Made by a program: the position numbers and the translations under genes. This document shows, piece by piece, positions 21,957-28,636 of a stretch of 28,636 bases of DNA. The stretch is from positions 1 to 28,636 of the forward strand of contig CAZWUW010000036.1 of the NCBI GenBank assembly GCA_964636895.1, read 5' to 3'. Below the pieces are notes generated by a model that saw only the letters and a program-made list of their open reading frames with translations, had not been told where the DNA came from and did not search any database. Origin of the DNA: CAZWUW01 sp964636895. GTDB taxonomy: Bacteria > Bacillota > Thermincolia > Thermincolales > CAZWUW01. Within the stretch, counting starts at the first letter, position 1, and each line of letters begins with the position of its first letter.

Positions 21957-23814
21957 GCTTTTGCCCTCCTTTCAGGTCCACCGCCACGTCTATATTCTGG
22001 CAGACACCACAAACAGTACATTTTTCGAACCGGCAATCACCGGTAGACTGCCCGGCCAATGCCCGGTCATATTCCGCCCGGAGAAATCTTTTGCTGACCC
22101 CGGCATCGATATAATCCCATGGCAACACTTCTGCCGGCGGAAATTGCCGCCCGGCGTAAAAAACAGGGTCTATGCCGGCCTCGGCAAAGGCCTGCAGCCA
22201 TTTGTCAAACTTAAAATGCTCCGTCCAACTGTCAAATTTGCATCCCAGCTGCCAGGCCCGCTCCAGGGCGTCACCCACCCAGCGACCACCCCTGGCAAAA
22301 ACCGCCTCTACAAAACTCAGTTTTGCATCATGCCAATTAAAAACGATACGCCGGTTTTTCAGAATACCGGCCAAATATTTTTGCCTGGCCAGCAGGTCAT
22401 CCACCGGTATCTGTGGCACCCACTGAAATGGTGTATGGGCTTTCGGCACAAAGGAGGAGGCACTTACCGTGACTTTCAGTCGACCGACCCTGTTGCCAAG
22501 CAATTCCTGGCCCAGCCGTACCACCCGGTTAGCCAGGGAGGCGATACCGTCCAGGTCTTCTTTGGTTTCTGTTGGCAAGCCAATCATGAAATACAGTTTC
22601 ACCGCCGACCACCCGGCCCGGAAAGCACCCTCCACAGCAGCCATAAGGTTTTCTTCCGTCACGCCCTTGTTAATCACATCCCGCAGCCGCTGTGTACCGG
22701 CTTCCGGGGCAAAAGTAAGGCTGGTGCGCCGGACCCGCTGCACCTGCTTGGCCAATTCCACGGAAAAGGAATCTGCCCGCAGAGAAGGCAACGAAATGCC
22801 CACCCCGGCTTCACCGTACCGGTCCATCAGTGACTGCAATACGTCCTGCACACAAGAATAATCGCTGGTGCTCAGCGAAGTAAGAGAGATTTCATCATAC
22901 CCGGTATTTTTCAGCAATTCCTCGGCCTGGCGCAAAATAGTTGCCGGTTGTTTTTCCCGCACCGGGCGATAAATCATCCCCGCCTGGCAAAACCGACAAC
23001 CACGGCTGCAGCCCCGGAGGACTTCCAGCATAATACGGTCATGCACAACCTCCATAAAGGGCACTATTGTCCGGACCGGGAACTCCACGCTATCCAGGTT
23101 TTTGACCACCTGCCGGGTGACTTTTGACGGCACAAAGGAAAATTTGGGCATTACTTCCCGGATAGTTTGGTCCTCATTATAATTAACGTCATAGTAGGCG
23201 GGCACATAAACCCCGGCAACGGCAGCTAGCCGGCGCAGTAATCCTTCTTTGCCACCGGCCCGGCAAGATTTCCAGTCTTTTAGAGTGTTAATCACCCGGT
23301 GCATGACTTCTTCCCCTTCTCCGATGACAAAAGCATCAATAAAAGGGCTTAAAGGCTCAGGGTTAAAGGCACAGGGCCCACCCGCCAATACCAGGGGCAT
23401 GTCCGCACCCCGCGCAGCGGCACGCTGCGGGATACCGGCCAGGTCCAGCATGTTCAAAATGTTACTAAAACTCATTTCATACTGCAGCGTGAAGGCTACC
23501 ACATCAAAATCCTGTAGCGGCCGGTAAGACTCCAGACTGAACAAAGGTAAACGATGCTGCCGCAGCAGTTCCTCCATGTCTGTCCAGGGGGCAAAAACCC
23601 GCTCCATCAGCGTATCTTCACGGTTATTTACCAAATCATATAGAATCCGCAAACCCAGATGGGACATACCCACTTCATAAATATCGGGAAAGGCGAATAC
23701 CATACGCACATCGACACTATCCCAAGTTTTGTGAACGGAATGGAGCTCAGTCCCCTGATAGCGGGTGGGTTTGGTGACTCGGGGCAAAATGCTGTCTTCT
23801 ATAAATTGTCTCAT
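21943..23814 (-). CDS. B12-binding-like radical SAM protein (TIGR03960 type)
   Basis: A 623-aa protein. The N-terminal third is cobalamin-binding-like (FAFPDIYEVGMSHLGLRILY, VVAFTLQYEMSFSNILNML, LAGGPCAFNPEPLSPFIDA, FVIGEGEEV). The central radical SAM domain carries the iron-sulfur motif in EVLRGCSRGCRFCQAGMIYR (CxxxCxxC). The C-terminus has additional cysteines (CRFEKCTVCGVCQ) that may hold another cluster. No classical DxHxxG B12 motif is visible. The start is ATG 23814, 6 nt after AGGAGG; the in-frame codon at 23835 is rejected. It forms a coupled pair with the DUF2344 gene. The reaction is unknown. Confidence 0.94.
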   Translation of the reverse strand: MRQFIEDSILPRVTKPTRYQGTELHSVHKTWDSVDVRMVFAFPDIYEVGMSHLGLRILYDLVNNREDTLMERVFAPWTDMEELLRQHRLPLFSLESYRPLQDFDVVAFTLQYEMSFSNILNMLDLAGIPQRAAARGADMPLVLAGGPCAFNPEPLSPFIDAFVIGEGEEVMHRVINTLKDWKSCRAGGKEGLLRRLAAVAGVYVPAYYDVNYNEDQTIREVMPKFSFVPSKVTRQVVKNLDSVEFPVRTIVPFMEVVHDRIMLEVLRGCSRGCRFCQAGMIYRPVREKQPATILRQAEELLKNTGYDEISLTSLSTSDYSCVQDVLQSLMDRYGEAGVGISLPSLRADSFSVELAKQVQRVRRTSLTFAPEAGTQRLRDVINKGVTEENLMAAVEGAFRAGWSAVKLYFMIGLPTETKEDLDGIASLANRVVRLGQELLGNRVGRLKVTVSASSFVPKAHTPFQWVPQIPVDDLLARQKYLAGILKNRRIVFNWHDAKLSFVEAVFARGGRWVGDALERAWQLGCKFDSWTEHFKFDKWLQAFAEAGIDPVFYAGRQFPPAEVLPWDYIDAGVSKRFLRAEYDRALAGQSTGDCRFEKCTVCGVCQNIDVAVDLKGGQKHAPC

Positions 23815-23968
23815 CTCAGGCCTCCTGTATTGCATCGATTAGTGTCTGATGTTAACCTTGCAGACAAAAACATTGTAAAACTATTATTGTAAAAGCTGCC
23901 GCCAAAATATACCTAATTGTGATTCTACATTAATTGACCGAAATCCTTCATACCGATGCCGGGCTTTT

Positions 23969-24850
23969 TTACGCCTTGCGCTCCGGCAACTCCCCTACCG
24001 GCAAGTGCCAACCGTAATTTAGCATGCCGTCGATAACTTCCGTTTCCGTCAAAATCTTTTGCAACCGCCGTTCCCGATCTAGCACCGCCACCAGATGGTA
24101 TTTTCCCGGTACGAAATAACGCACCAAATCCTTCAATGGGGTGGTTTCCACTGTTACCACCTGCCGGGATAAGAGCGCACCGCGACGAGCCAGCACCTCT
24201 TTTTTTCGCGCCAGGTAACGCAAAAAAACAAACATAGCGCCGCCCTTCTCCCGGCTGGCAGCATAGTAAAGGAAAACAGCGGCCACAAATAAGTTGTAAT
24301 CAATCACCCCGTGTACCAGGGCAAAAAAGCCCACTCCGGCAAAACCTATGGCAAAAAGTTTACCCAGGTCAGCCGCCTGTTCAGTAGCATCTTTGAGCCC
24401 AATCCGCCCCGCCAGCCAGGCCCGGTAAATCCGGCCGCCGTCCAACGGCAAAGCAGGCAATAAATTAAAACACCCTACCAACAAATTGGCATGCATGAAA
24501 AAGGGCAGCCAGTCCGGATTTCCCCAACCCAGCTGTTTTGCCCCCAGCGCTGCCAATAACATAAAACCGTTGGTCAACGGCCCGGCCAAAGCAACCACCG
24601 TCTCCACCACCGGGTTTTCCTCCAAACCAGCCTCCATTCTGGCAACCCCGCCAAAAGGCAGCAGCTCCACTTCCCGCACCTTGATCCCATAACCTACGGC
24701 CGTAATTACATGCGCCAATTCATGAAGAATTACCACCCCAAAAGCAATCAAACCTTGAGGCAGTAATCCCGCCCAAAAGTACAGAAAAAAAAGGAGCAGG
24801 AAAAACCAGTTTAACCTTACATCCACTCCAAAAACACTGGCAATTTTCAT
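23969..24850 (-). CDS. spoIVFB: Stage IV sporulation intramembrane protease SpoIVFB (M50)
   Basis: Site-2-type zinc metalloprotease which in Bacillus cuts pro-Sigma-K in the mother cell. 293 aa. Catalytic HELAH at residues 43-47 and the second zinc site NLLPALPLDGG with Asp137, at the same residue numbers as in Bacillus SpoIVFB. About six hydrophobic helices fill residues 10-210. The C-terminal 80 residues are CBS-like (VVTVETTPLKDLVRYF, HLVAVLD), as in the Bacillus protein. It follows spoIVFA by 10 nt, with the start ATG at 24850 and only a weak, distant ribosome site, so coupling is likely. The sigK gene itself is not in this window. Confidence 0.94.
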   Translation of the reverse strand: MKIASVFGVDVRLNWFFLLLFFLYFWAGLLPQGLIAFGVVILHELAHVITAVGYGIKVREVELLPFGGVARMEAGLEENPVVETVVALAGPLTNGFMLLAALGAKQLGWGNPDWLPFFMHANLLVGCFNLLPALPLDGGRIYRAWLAGRIGLKDATEQAADLGKLFAIGFAGVGFFALVHGVIDYNLFVAAVFLYYAASREKGGAMFVFLRYLARKKEVLARRGALLSRQVVTVETTPLKDLVRYFVPGKYHLVAVLDRERRLQKILTETEVIDGMLNYGWHLPVGELPERKA

Positions 24851-24860
24851 TCTGTGCAGG

Positions 24861-25646
24861 TCACATCCCTTTGCCCGGAAGCTGATCAGGATATAACCGG
24901 GCCAATGGGTCCACGGGCTTCCCCCGCTCCCGGTATTCGAAATGCAGGTGGGGTTCCCGGGATTCCTCGTTTAAGCCCACTTTACCAATAATTTCTCCTT
25001 CCCTGACTTCCTGCTCCGGCCTGGCGGTTATCTCTCCTAACCCGCCATAGTAGGTGTAATTTTGATTATGTTCAAGCAACACATAACCACCCAAAATCTT
25101 ATCTTCACCTGTCCTTACCACCCGGCCGGTCAGGGCGGCTTTTACCTCGCTGCCCAATGGCGCATCAATGTCTATGCCTTCATGAAAGTGCTGCAGGTTA
25201 TCCAGCGGACTAATCATCCACCCATATACCATCGTTATCTGCCCGGAAACCGGGATGGTGAGTGATAATTTGCCGGCAGCGGCAGAAATTACGGCCTTGG
25301 AGCCCTGGGTCGGCAGATTAAGCACGGTAGGCCATTCCATATTGGCCGCTTGCCCGGCCAACTGTAAAACCTTACTAAAAACAGGCTGAAAGTTTATTTC
25401 TTTAGTCAACAAATAACGCACACTAGAATTGACTGATTTTCCTATCGTGTTTTCAAGCCTGCTAAGACCAAAAATAAGCCCCAGAATAAGCAACGAAGCC
25501 AGTATCTGCAATACTAGGCGGTGTTTTTTTATATTAATGACTTTAAATCTATTATGCCTGTAGCTGCTGCGATAAGCAGCTTTTGGTTCGTAGGTAAAAT
25601 CGTATAGTTCATCTTGGTTATGCGTTTTTTCCCAATCAGTTTTCAC
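24861..25646 (-). CDS. spoIVFA: Stage IV sporulation protein SpoIVFA (M23/LytM domain)
   Basis: Regulator and membrane anchor of SpoIVFB. 261 aa: cytoplasmic N-terminus with basic and aromatic residues (1-42), one membrane helix (about 43-62), linker, and a LytM/M23 domain (about 130-255). Zinc-ligand positions are present: His155 and Asp159 in HEGID, and His235 in EPHLHFE, which also has His233. The family His of the YAHL motif is Gly202 (YYGGL), so peptidase activity is doubtful. The start is GTG 25646 after GGGGGAGGG. First gene of spoIVFA-spoIVFB, behind a Sigma-E-like promoter. Confidence 0.92.
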   Translation of the reverse strand: MKTDWEKTHNQDELYDFTYEPKAAYRSSYRHNRFKVINIKKHRLVLQILASLLILGLIFGLSRLENTIGKSVNSSVRYLLTKEINFQPVFSKVLQLAGQAANMEWPTVLNLPTQGSKAVISAAAGKLSLTIPVSGQITMVYGWMISPLDNLQHFHEGIDIDAPLGSEVKAALTGRVVRTGEDKILGGYVLLEHNQNYTYYGGLGEITARPEQEVREGEIIGKVGLNEESREPHLHFEYRERGKPVDPLARLYPDQLPGKGM

Positions 25647-25682
25647 GCCGTATAACCCTCCCCCGAGAGCTTGTTTATTCTA

Positions 25683-25710
25683 TGTATATGAGCAGGGAGC
25701 GGAAATATGA
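25683..25710 (-). promoter_or_regulatory. Candidate Sigma-E promoter of spoIVFAB
   Basis: TCATATT (25704-25710) matches the Sigma-E -35 pattern. It is followed after 13 nt by CATATACA (25683-25690), or after 15 nt by TATACATA, resembling CATACA-T. The Bacillus spoIVF operon is Sigma-E controlled, which supports this reading. Confidence 0.65.
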
Positions 25711-25713
25711 CAA

Positions 25714-25752
25714 GCAAAAAAACGCCTGCGGCTAACACCTCAAGCGTTTTGC
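25714..25752 (-). terminator. Terminator after rodA
   Basis: On the minus strand AAAACGCTTG pairs with CAGGCGTTTT (one G-U pair), extended by an inner GG/CC pair, followed by a T run. It ends rodA just before the Sigma-E-like promoter. Confidence 0.85.
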
Positions 25753-25799
25753 TATCGGCCTCTTCAGGAAATATTGACCTTGTTTTAACCATTCCCCCG

Positions 25800-26936
25800 C
25801 TAAAACATCAGTTTCTGACGTCTTAGGTGAATATTCAGCAAAATCCCAATAGCCATCAGGTTAGCCAGCATAGAACTGCCGCCGTAACTGAAAAGAGGCA
25901 GAGGAATCCCGGTAATAGGCATAATCCCAGCGGTCATGCCGATATTTACCAACAGATGGAAAACTATCATCGAAACAATACCGGTTGCCAGCAAGGTTCC
26001 AAACATATCCTTGGCAGCAGCGGCAATCCTAATCCCCCGGTAAACCAGAATAAAGAATAGCAACAACAGTACTGAAGCCCCAGCAAAACCCAGTTCTTCG
26101 CCTACTACGGAAAAGATAAAGTCAGTCTCCTGCTCAGGCAAAAAGTTGAGCCTGTTCTGCGTACCCTCGTAAAGCCCTTTTCCCCAAGCACCGCCCGACC
26201 CAATGGCCACCTGAGACTGGATTACCTGAAAACCATAGCCGCGGGTATCCTGGTAGGGGTCAACAAAAATAGTTAACCGTTTTAACTGGTAAGGCTTTAA
26301 CGGTTTATCCCAGCCCAGCGCTAGTTGACCGTATAAAACACCGCCCACGGCAACCGCACCGGCCAAAATAACAGCCAACAAAACCTTGGGGTTTGCGCCG
26401 GCAACAAATAACATGCCAAAAAAAATGGCCGTAAAGACTAGCGCGGTGCCCAAATCCGGCTGTTTTAAAATCAGCAGCATAGGTATCCCTAGGTGCACAA
26501 AAGAGGGTAGCAGGTCTATAAAGCTGTTAAGTTGACCCTGTCGTTTAGACAGATAAGCGGCAAAAGTAATTACCACAAAAACCTTGGCAAATTCTGAGGG
26601 CTGCAGGTTAAAGAAACCGAGAGAAATCCATGACTGAGCACCTTTAGCCTCTTTACCGATAAATATAACCGCCAGCAGCAGGCCAATGTTTATTACATAC
26701 AGTAACCTGGTATATCCGGACAAACTGTTGTAATTTATTGAAAGTATACCGATAATGGCCACTAAACCAAGTATTATCGATAAAAATTGCTTTTTAACAT
26801 AAGCATATTTATCGGCCCCTTCAACCATGGTAATATGAGTGGCACTGCTTAGTATGACCAGACCAAAAGCAATAATCAGCAAAACAGTGACCAATAAAGT
26901 AAAATCAAAATTACGAAATAATTTTTTGTCAATCAA
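25800..26936 (-). CDS. rodA: Rod-shape-determining SEDS glycosyltransferase RodA
   Basis: SEDS-family peptidoglycan polymerase, 378 aa with about ten membrane helices. Seen: GAQSWISLGFFNLQPSEFAK, LLILKQPDLGTALVF, the VAIGSGGAWGKGLYEGTQNR loop, FLPEQETDFIFSVVGEELGF and the closing GIPLPLFSYGGSSML, the RodA/FtsW signature. It is called RodA rather than FtsW from these forms and from the neighbouring min genes. The start is TTG 26936, 7 nt after GGAAGGGG; the upstream codon at 26966 would place that ribosome site inside the gene. It lies between the min operon and spoIVFAB with its own promoter and terminator. Confidence 0.94.
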   Translation of the reverse strand: MIDKKLFRNFDFTLLVTVLLIIAFGLVILSSATHITMVEGADKYAYVKKQFLSIILGLVAIIGILSINYNSLSGYTRLLYVINIGLLLAVIFIGKEAKGAQSWISLGFFNLQPSEFAKVFVVITFAAYLSKRQGQLNSFIDLLPSFVHLGIPMLLILKQPDLGTALVFTAIFFGMLFVAGANPKVLLAVILAGAVAVGGVLYGQLALGWDKPLKPYQLKRLTIFVDPYQDTRGYGFQVIQSQVAIGSGGAWGKGLYEGTQNRLNFLPEQETDFIFSVVGEELGFAGASVLLLLFFILVYRGIRIAAAAKDMFGTLLATGIVSMIVFHLLVNIGMTAGIMPITGIPLPLFSYGGSSMLANLMAIGILLNIHLRRQKLMF

Positions 26937-26970
26937 GTTGCTGCCCCTTCCTTTTATGGGATACAACTTA

Positions 26971-26999
26971 AGTATATCTCACCGGCACTACTACGTCCA
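26971..26999 (-). promoter_or_regulatory. Likely Sigma-A promoter of rodA
   Basis: TGGACG (26994-26999), a 17-nt spacer and TATACT (26971-26976) on the minus strand, between the min terminator and rodA. Confidence 0.5.
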
Positions 27000-27015
27000 G
27001 CTTTTGCGCACAAGC

Positions 27016-27043
27016 AAAAAAATTGGGGATTACCCAATTTTTT
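27016..27043 (-). terminator. Terminator at the end of minE
   Basis: On the minus strand AAATTGGG, loop TAATC, CCCAATTT, then a T run. The minE stop codon lies in the loop. The hairpin is nearly symmetric and could work in both directions. Confidence 0.8.
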
Positions 27044-27323
27044 CTGCTCTGTTGCCGGTTCTTTTCATTCTCAACACCGGAATATTGGCTATTAACGCCA
27101 CCGAATCATCCGAACTGTCCAAATTCACTTCCAAACCGCTTTCATCTATTTCCATGTAGTCGGAGATTACTTTTATTAAATCCTCTTTTAAAGCTTCCAG
27201 TAACTGAGGAGAGACGTTTGACCGGTCATGGACAAGCACCAAACGCAGCCGCTCTTTGGCGACATTCTTACTGGCAGAACTATCCTTCCCAAACATCCTA
27301 CTCAAAAAATCCAGCAAAGCCAT
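27030..27323 (-). CDS. minE: Cell division topological specificity factor MinE
   Basis: A 97-aa protein that displaces MinC, stimulates MinD ATPase and sets the division site at mid-cell. Seen: amphipathic N-terminus MALLDFLSRMFGK, the MinD-contact helix around ERLRLVLVHDRS, and the dimer domain LLEALKEDLIKVISDYMEIDE ending in VALIANIPVLRMKR. The start is ATG 27323, after GGAGAGGGAG; the in-frame codon at 27341 is rejected. It comes 22 nt after minD. The presence of MinE indicates an oscillating or MinE-type system rather than the DivIVA/MinJ system of Bacillus alone. Confidence 0.96.
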   Translation of the reverse strand: MALLDFLSRMFGKDSSASKNVAKERLRLVLVHDRSNVSPQLLEALKEDLIKVISDYMEIDESGLEVNLDSSDDSVALIANIPVLRMKRTGNRAEKIG

Positions 27324-27345
27324 TTCTCCCTCTCCTTCCACATTA

Positions 27346-28140
27346 TTATTTGAAACCCATAAGTTTTTTCAGTTTATTCATAATCCCTGTTTCATCATAC
27401 AGGTTCATGAAGGGGATGTCTTCCCCGGTTATTCTGCGGGAAATATTCCGGTAGGCCTGACCGGCCCGGGAATTGTTGTCCAGCACGGCGGGCTCGCCCC
27501 GGTTAGTGGAAACCACAATTTGCTCATCTTCGGGCACTACACCTAACAACCCAATCGCCAGAATGTCTATCATATCATCAATACCCATCATATCGCCTTT
27601 TTTGACCATGTGCGGTCGTAATCTGTTCACAATCAACTTAGGGTCACGCAATTCGGCAGCTTCCAGCAAACCGATTATCCGGTCGGCGTCCCGCACTGCG
27701 GAAACCTCCGGGGTAGTAACCACTACCGCCTTTTCCGCACCGGCAATAGCATTCTTAAACCCCTGTTCAATACCGGCCGGGCAATCAATAATAACATAAT
27801 CAAACTCTTTTTTCAGTTCGGCACAGAGCTCTTTCATCTGTTCCGTGCTAACCGCAGACTTGTCCTTAGTCTGGGCAGCCGGCAACAGATGCATCCCCTC
27901 AAAACGCTTGTCCTTAATCAGCGCCTGTTTCAGACGGCAATTACCCTGGGTAACATCCACGATATCATAAACTATTCTATTTTCCAAGCCGAGGACCACG
28001 TCCAGGTTCCTTAGACCGATATCGGTATCCACCAGGACAACCTTATACCCAAGAGCGGCCAGCCCGGTGCCGATGTTGGCGGTGGTAGTAGTTTTCCCGA
28101 CTCCTCCTTTACCAGATGTGATGACAATAACTTCTCCCAT
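27346..28140 (-). CDS. minD: Septum site-determining ATPase MinD
   Basis: Membrane-associated ParA/MinD ATPase that recruits MinC. 264 aa. Seen: deviant Walker A GKGGVGKTTT near residues 10-19, switch I VLVDTDIGLRNLDVVLGLE, switch II DYVIIDCPAGIEQG and the C-terminal amphipathic membrane-targeting helix GIMNKLKKLMGFK. The start is ATG 28140, 10 nt after AGGAGG; the in-frame codon at 28167 lies before that site. Middle gene of minC-minD-minE. Confidence 0.98.
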   Translation of the reverse strand: MGEVIVITSGKGGVGKTTTTANIGTGLAALGYKVVLVDTDIGLRNLDVVLGLENRIVYDIVDVTQGNCRLKQALIKDKRFEGMHLLPAAQTKDKSAVSTEQMKELCAELKKEFDYVIIDCPAGIEQGFKNAIAGAEKAVVVTTPEVSAVRDADRIIGLLEAAELRDPKLIVNRLRPHMVKKGDMMGIDDMIDILAIGLLGVVPEDEQIVVSTNRGEPAVLDNNSRAGQAYRNISRRITGEDIPFMNLYDETGIMNKLKKLMGFK

Positions 28141-28171
28141 ATTTCTATGTCCTCCTCTTTTAATCAAATAG

Positions 28172-28636
28172 CTAGCAAATCTTCATTTGTTTATCCTGGT
28201 TGATTTGATACGCTTCAATAACTACCACTCCGTCCTTAATCCGGGCAATCTCCGGCTGGTCGGGGGGCAGGTATTCACCGTCGGGAGCCCGGGTAATATG
28301 GTTGGCAATCCGCAATTGAGTAGGCAGGAGACGAAAAGCAGCCACCGAAGCCTCTTCACTGCCGGTGGCGCCGGCATGTACTACCCCGCGCAGCGCCCCC
28401 ATAACTACAATATTACCGCTGGCAATCAGTTCCGCGCCGGGGTTCACATCCCCCAGCACCACTATGTTGCCGTCATACTGGATACATTGACCGGAACGCA
28501 CAGTACGCTTAATCAAAATTGTATTATCGTCAACACCGTAAGCAGAGGAGTTGTTTTCCGCACTAGCTGCCGGAACATAATAGTCAGCCACCTGGTGTGC
28601 TTCTGCTACCTGGTCTACTACCTGGTCTGCTACCTG
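28172..28636 (-). CDS. minC: Septum site-determining protein MinC, C-terminal part (runs off window)
   Basis: Division inhibitor that blocks FtsZ assembly at the poles. Only the last 154 residues are in the window, and the frame stays open to the edge. The GTG at 28591 is internal, not the start. Seen: the beta-helix C-terminal domain that binds MinD (RTVRSGQCIQYDGNIVVLGD, VNPGAELIASGNIVVMGALRG, VHAGATG) and the closing VVVIEAYQINQDKQMKIC. Before it is a low-complexity linker made of repeated QVAD/QVVD units in a 12-nt period. It comes 31 nt before minD. Confidence 0.95.
   Translation of the reverse strand, partial: QVADQVVDQVAEAHQVADYYVPAASAENNSSAYGVDDNTILIKRTVRSGQCIQYDGNIVVLGDVNPGAELIASGNIVVMGALRGVVHAGATGSEEASVAAFRLLPTQLRIANHITRAPDGEYLPPDQPEIARIKDGVVVIEAYQINQDKQMKIC

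Noticed and set aside
21619..22833. A 404-codon open frame on the plus strand
   Set aside because: It lies wholly antisense to the DUF2344 and radical SAM genes, has no ribosome site, and its composition is a low-complexity mirror of the real frames.
28591..28591. GTG at 28591 as the start of a short MinC protein
   Set aside because: The frame is open upstream to the window edge with MinC-linker-like codons, and a MinC without its N-terminal domain would be unusual.
1..28636. CRISPR array, tRNA or rRNA genes, transposase, integrase, phage genes
   Set aside because: No spaced direct repeats, cloverleaf-like sequence, or mobile-element protein was found by reading; the few tandem repeats have no spacers.

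Overview
The window looks like chromosomal DNA from an endospore-forming, anaerobic Firmicute, most like the Desulfotomaculum/Pelotomaculum (Peptococcaceae-type) lineage. This rests on Bacillus-type synteny (minCD, spoIVFAB, rplU-ysxB-rpmA, spo0B-obg, nadD-yqeK-rsfS-yqeM), germinant-receptor genes, a T-box leader, strong Shine-Dalgarno sites and Sigma-A type promoters. The presence of MinE argues against Bacillus itself. The lineage is inferred from gene content, not from a search. Almost every gene lies on the minus strand, so the biological order runs from high to low coordinates. Both ends cut genes: leuS at position 1 and minC at 28636.

Reading in the direction of transcription: (1) 28636-27030 minC (partial)-minD-minE, division-site selection, closed by a terminator. 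(2) 26936-25800 rodA, with its own likely promoter and terminator. (3) 25646-23969 spoIVFA-spoIVFB, the mother-cell protease module for pro-Sigma-K, preceded by a good candidate Sigma-E promoter. (4) 23814-19517 a radical-SAM/B12-binding protein, its DUF2344 partner and RNase G. (5) 19475-18373 an rplU promoter and probable L21 leader, then rplU-prp-rpmA and a strong terminator. (6) 18313-12595 a spore germination locus inserted between rpmA and spo0B-obg: gerB2-gerA-gerB1-gerC plus two paralogous small two-helix membrane proteins, one ending the operon and one transcribed divergently. (7) 12509-10326 spo0B-obgE-yhbY. (8) 10238-7196 proB-proA-nadD. (9) 6950-6684 a single RRM RNA-binding protein gene between two intrinsic terminators, with an unexplained structured leader. 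(10) 6597-4362 yqeK-rsfS-short CvfB-like-yqeM. (11) 3986-4336 a lone plus-strand hypothetical gene with an attenuator-like leader. (12) 3856-1 a leucine-type T-box controlling an acyl-CoA synthetase gene and then leuS.

Most of the window is core housekeeping and sporulation DNA. The accessory or poorly understood parts are the germination locus with two B subunits and two small paralogs, the RRM gene leader, the hypothetical gene at 3986 with its attenuator, and the joining of an acyl-CoA synthetase to leuS under one T-box. No tRNA, rRNA, CRISPR array, transposase, integrase or phage gene was seen. The only stretch above 300 bases without a gene is 3524-3985, which holds the T-box, two divergent promoters and the attenuator.
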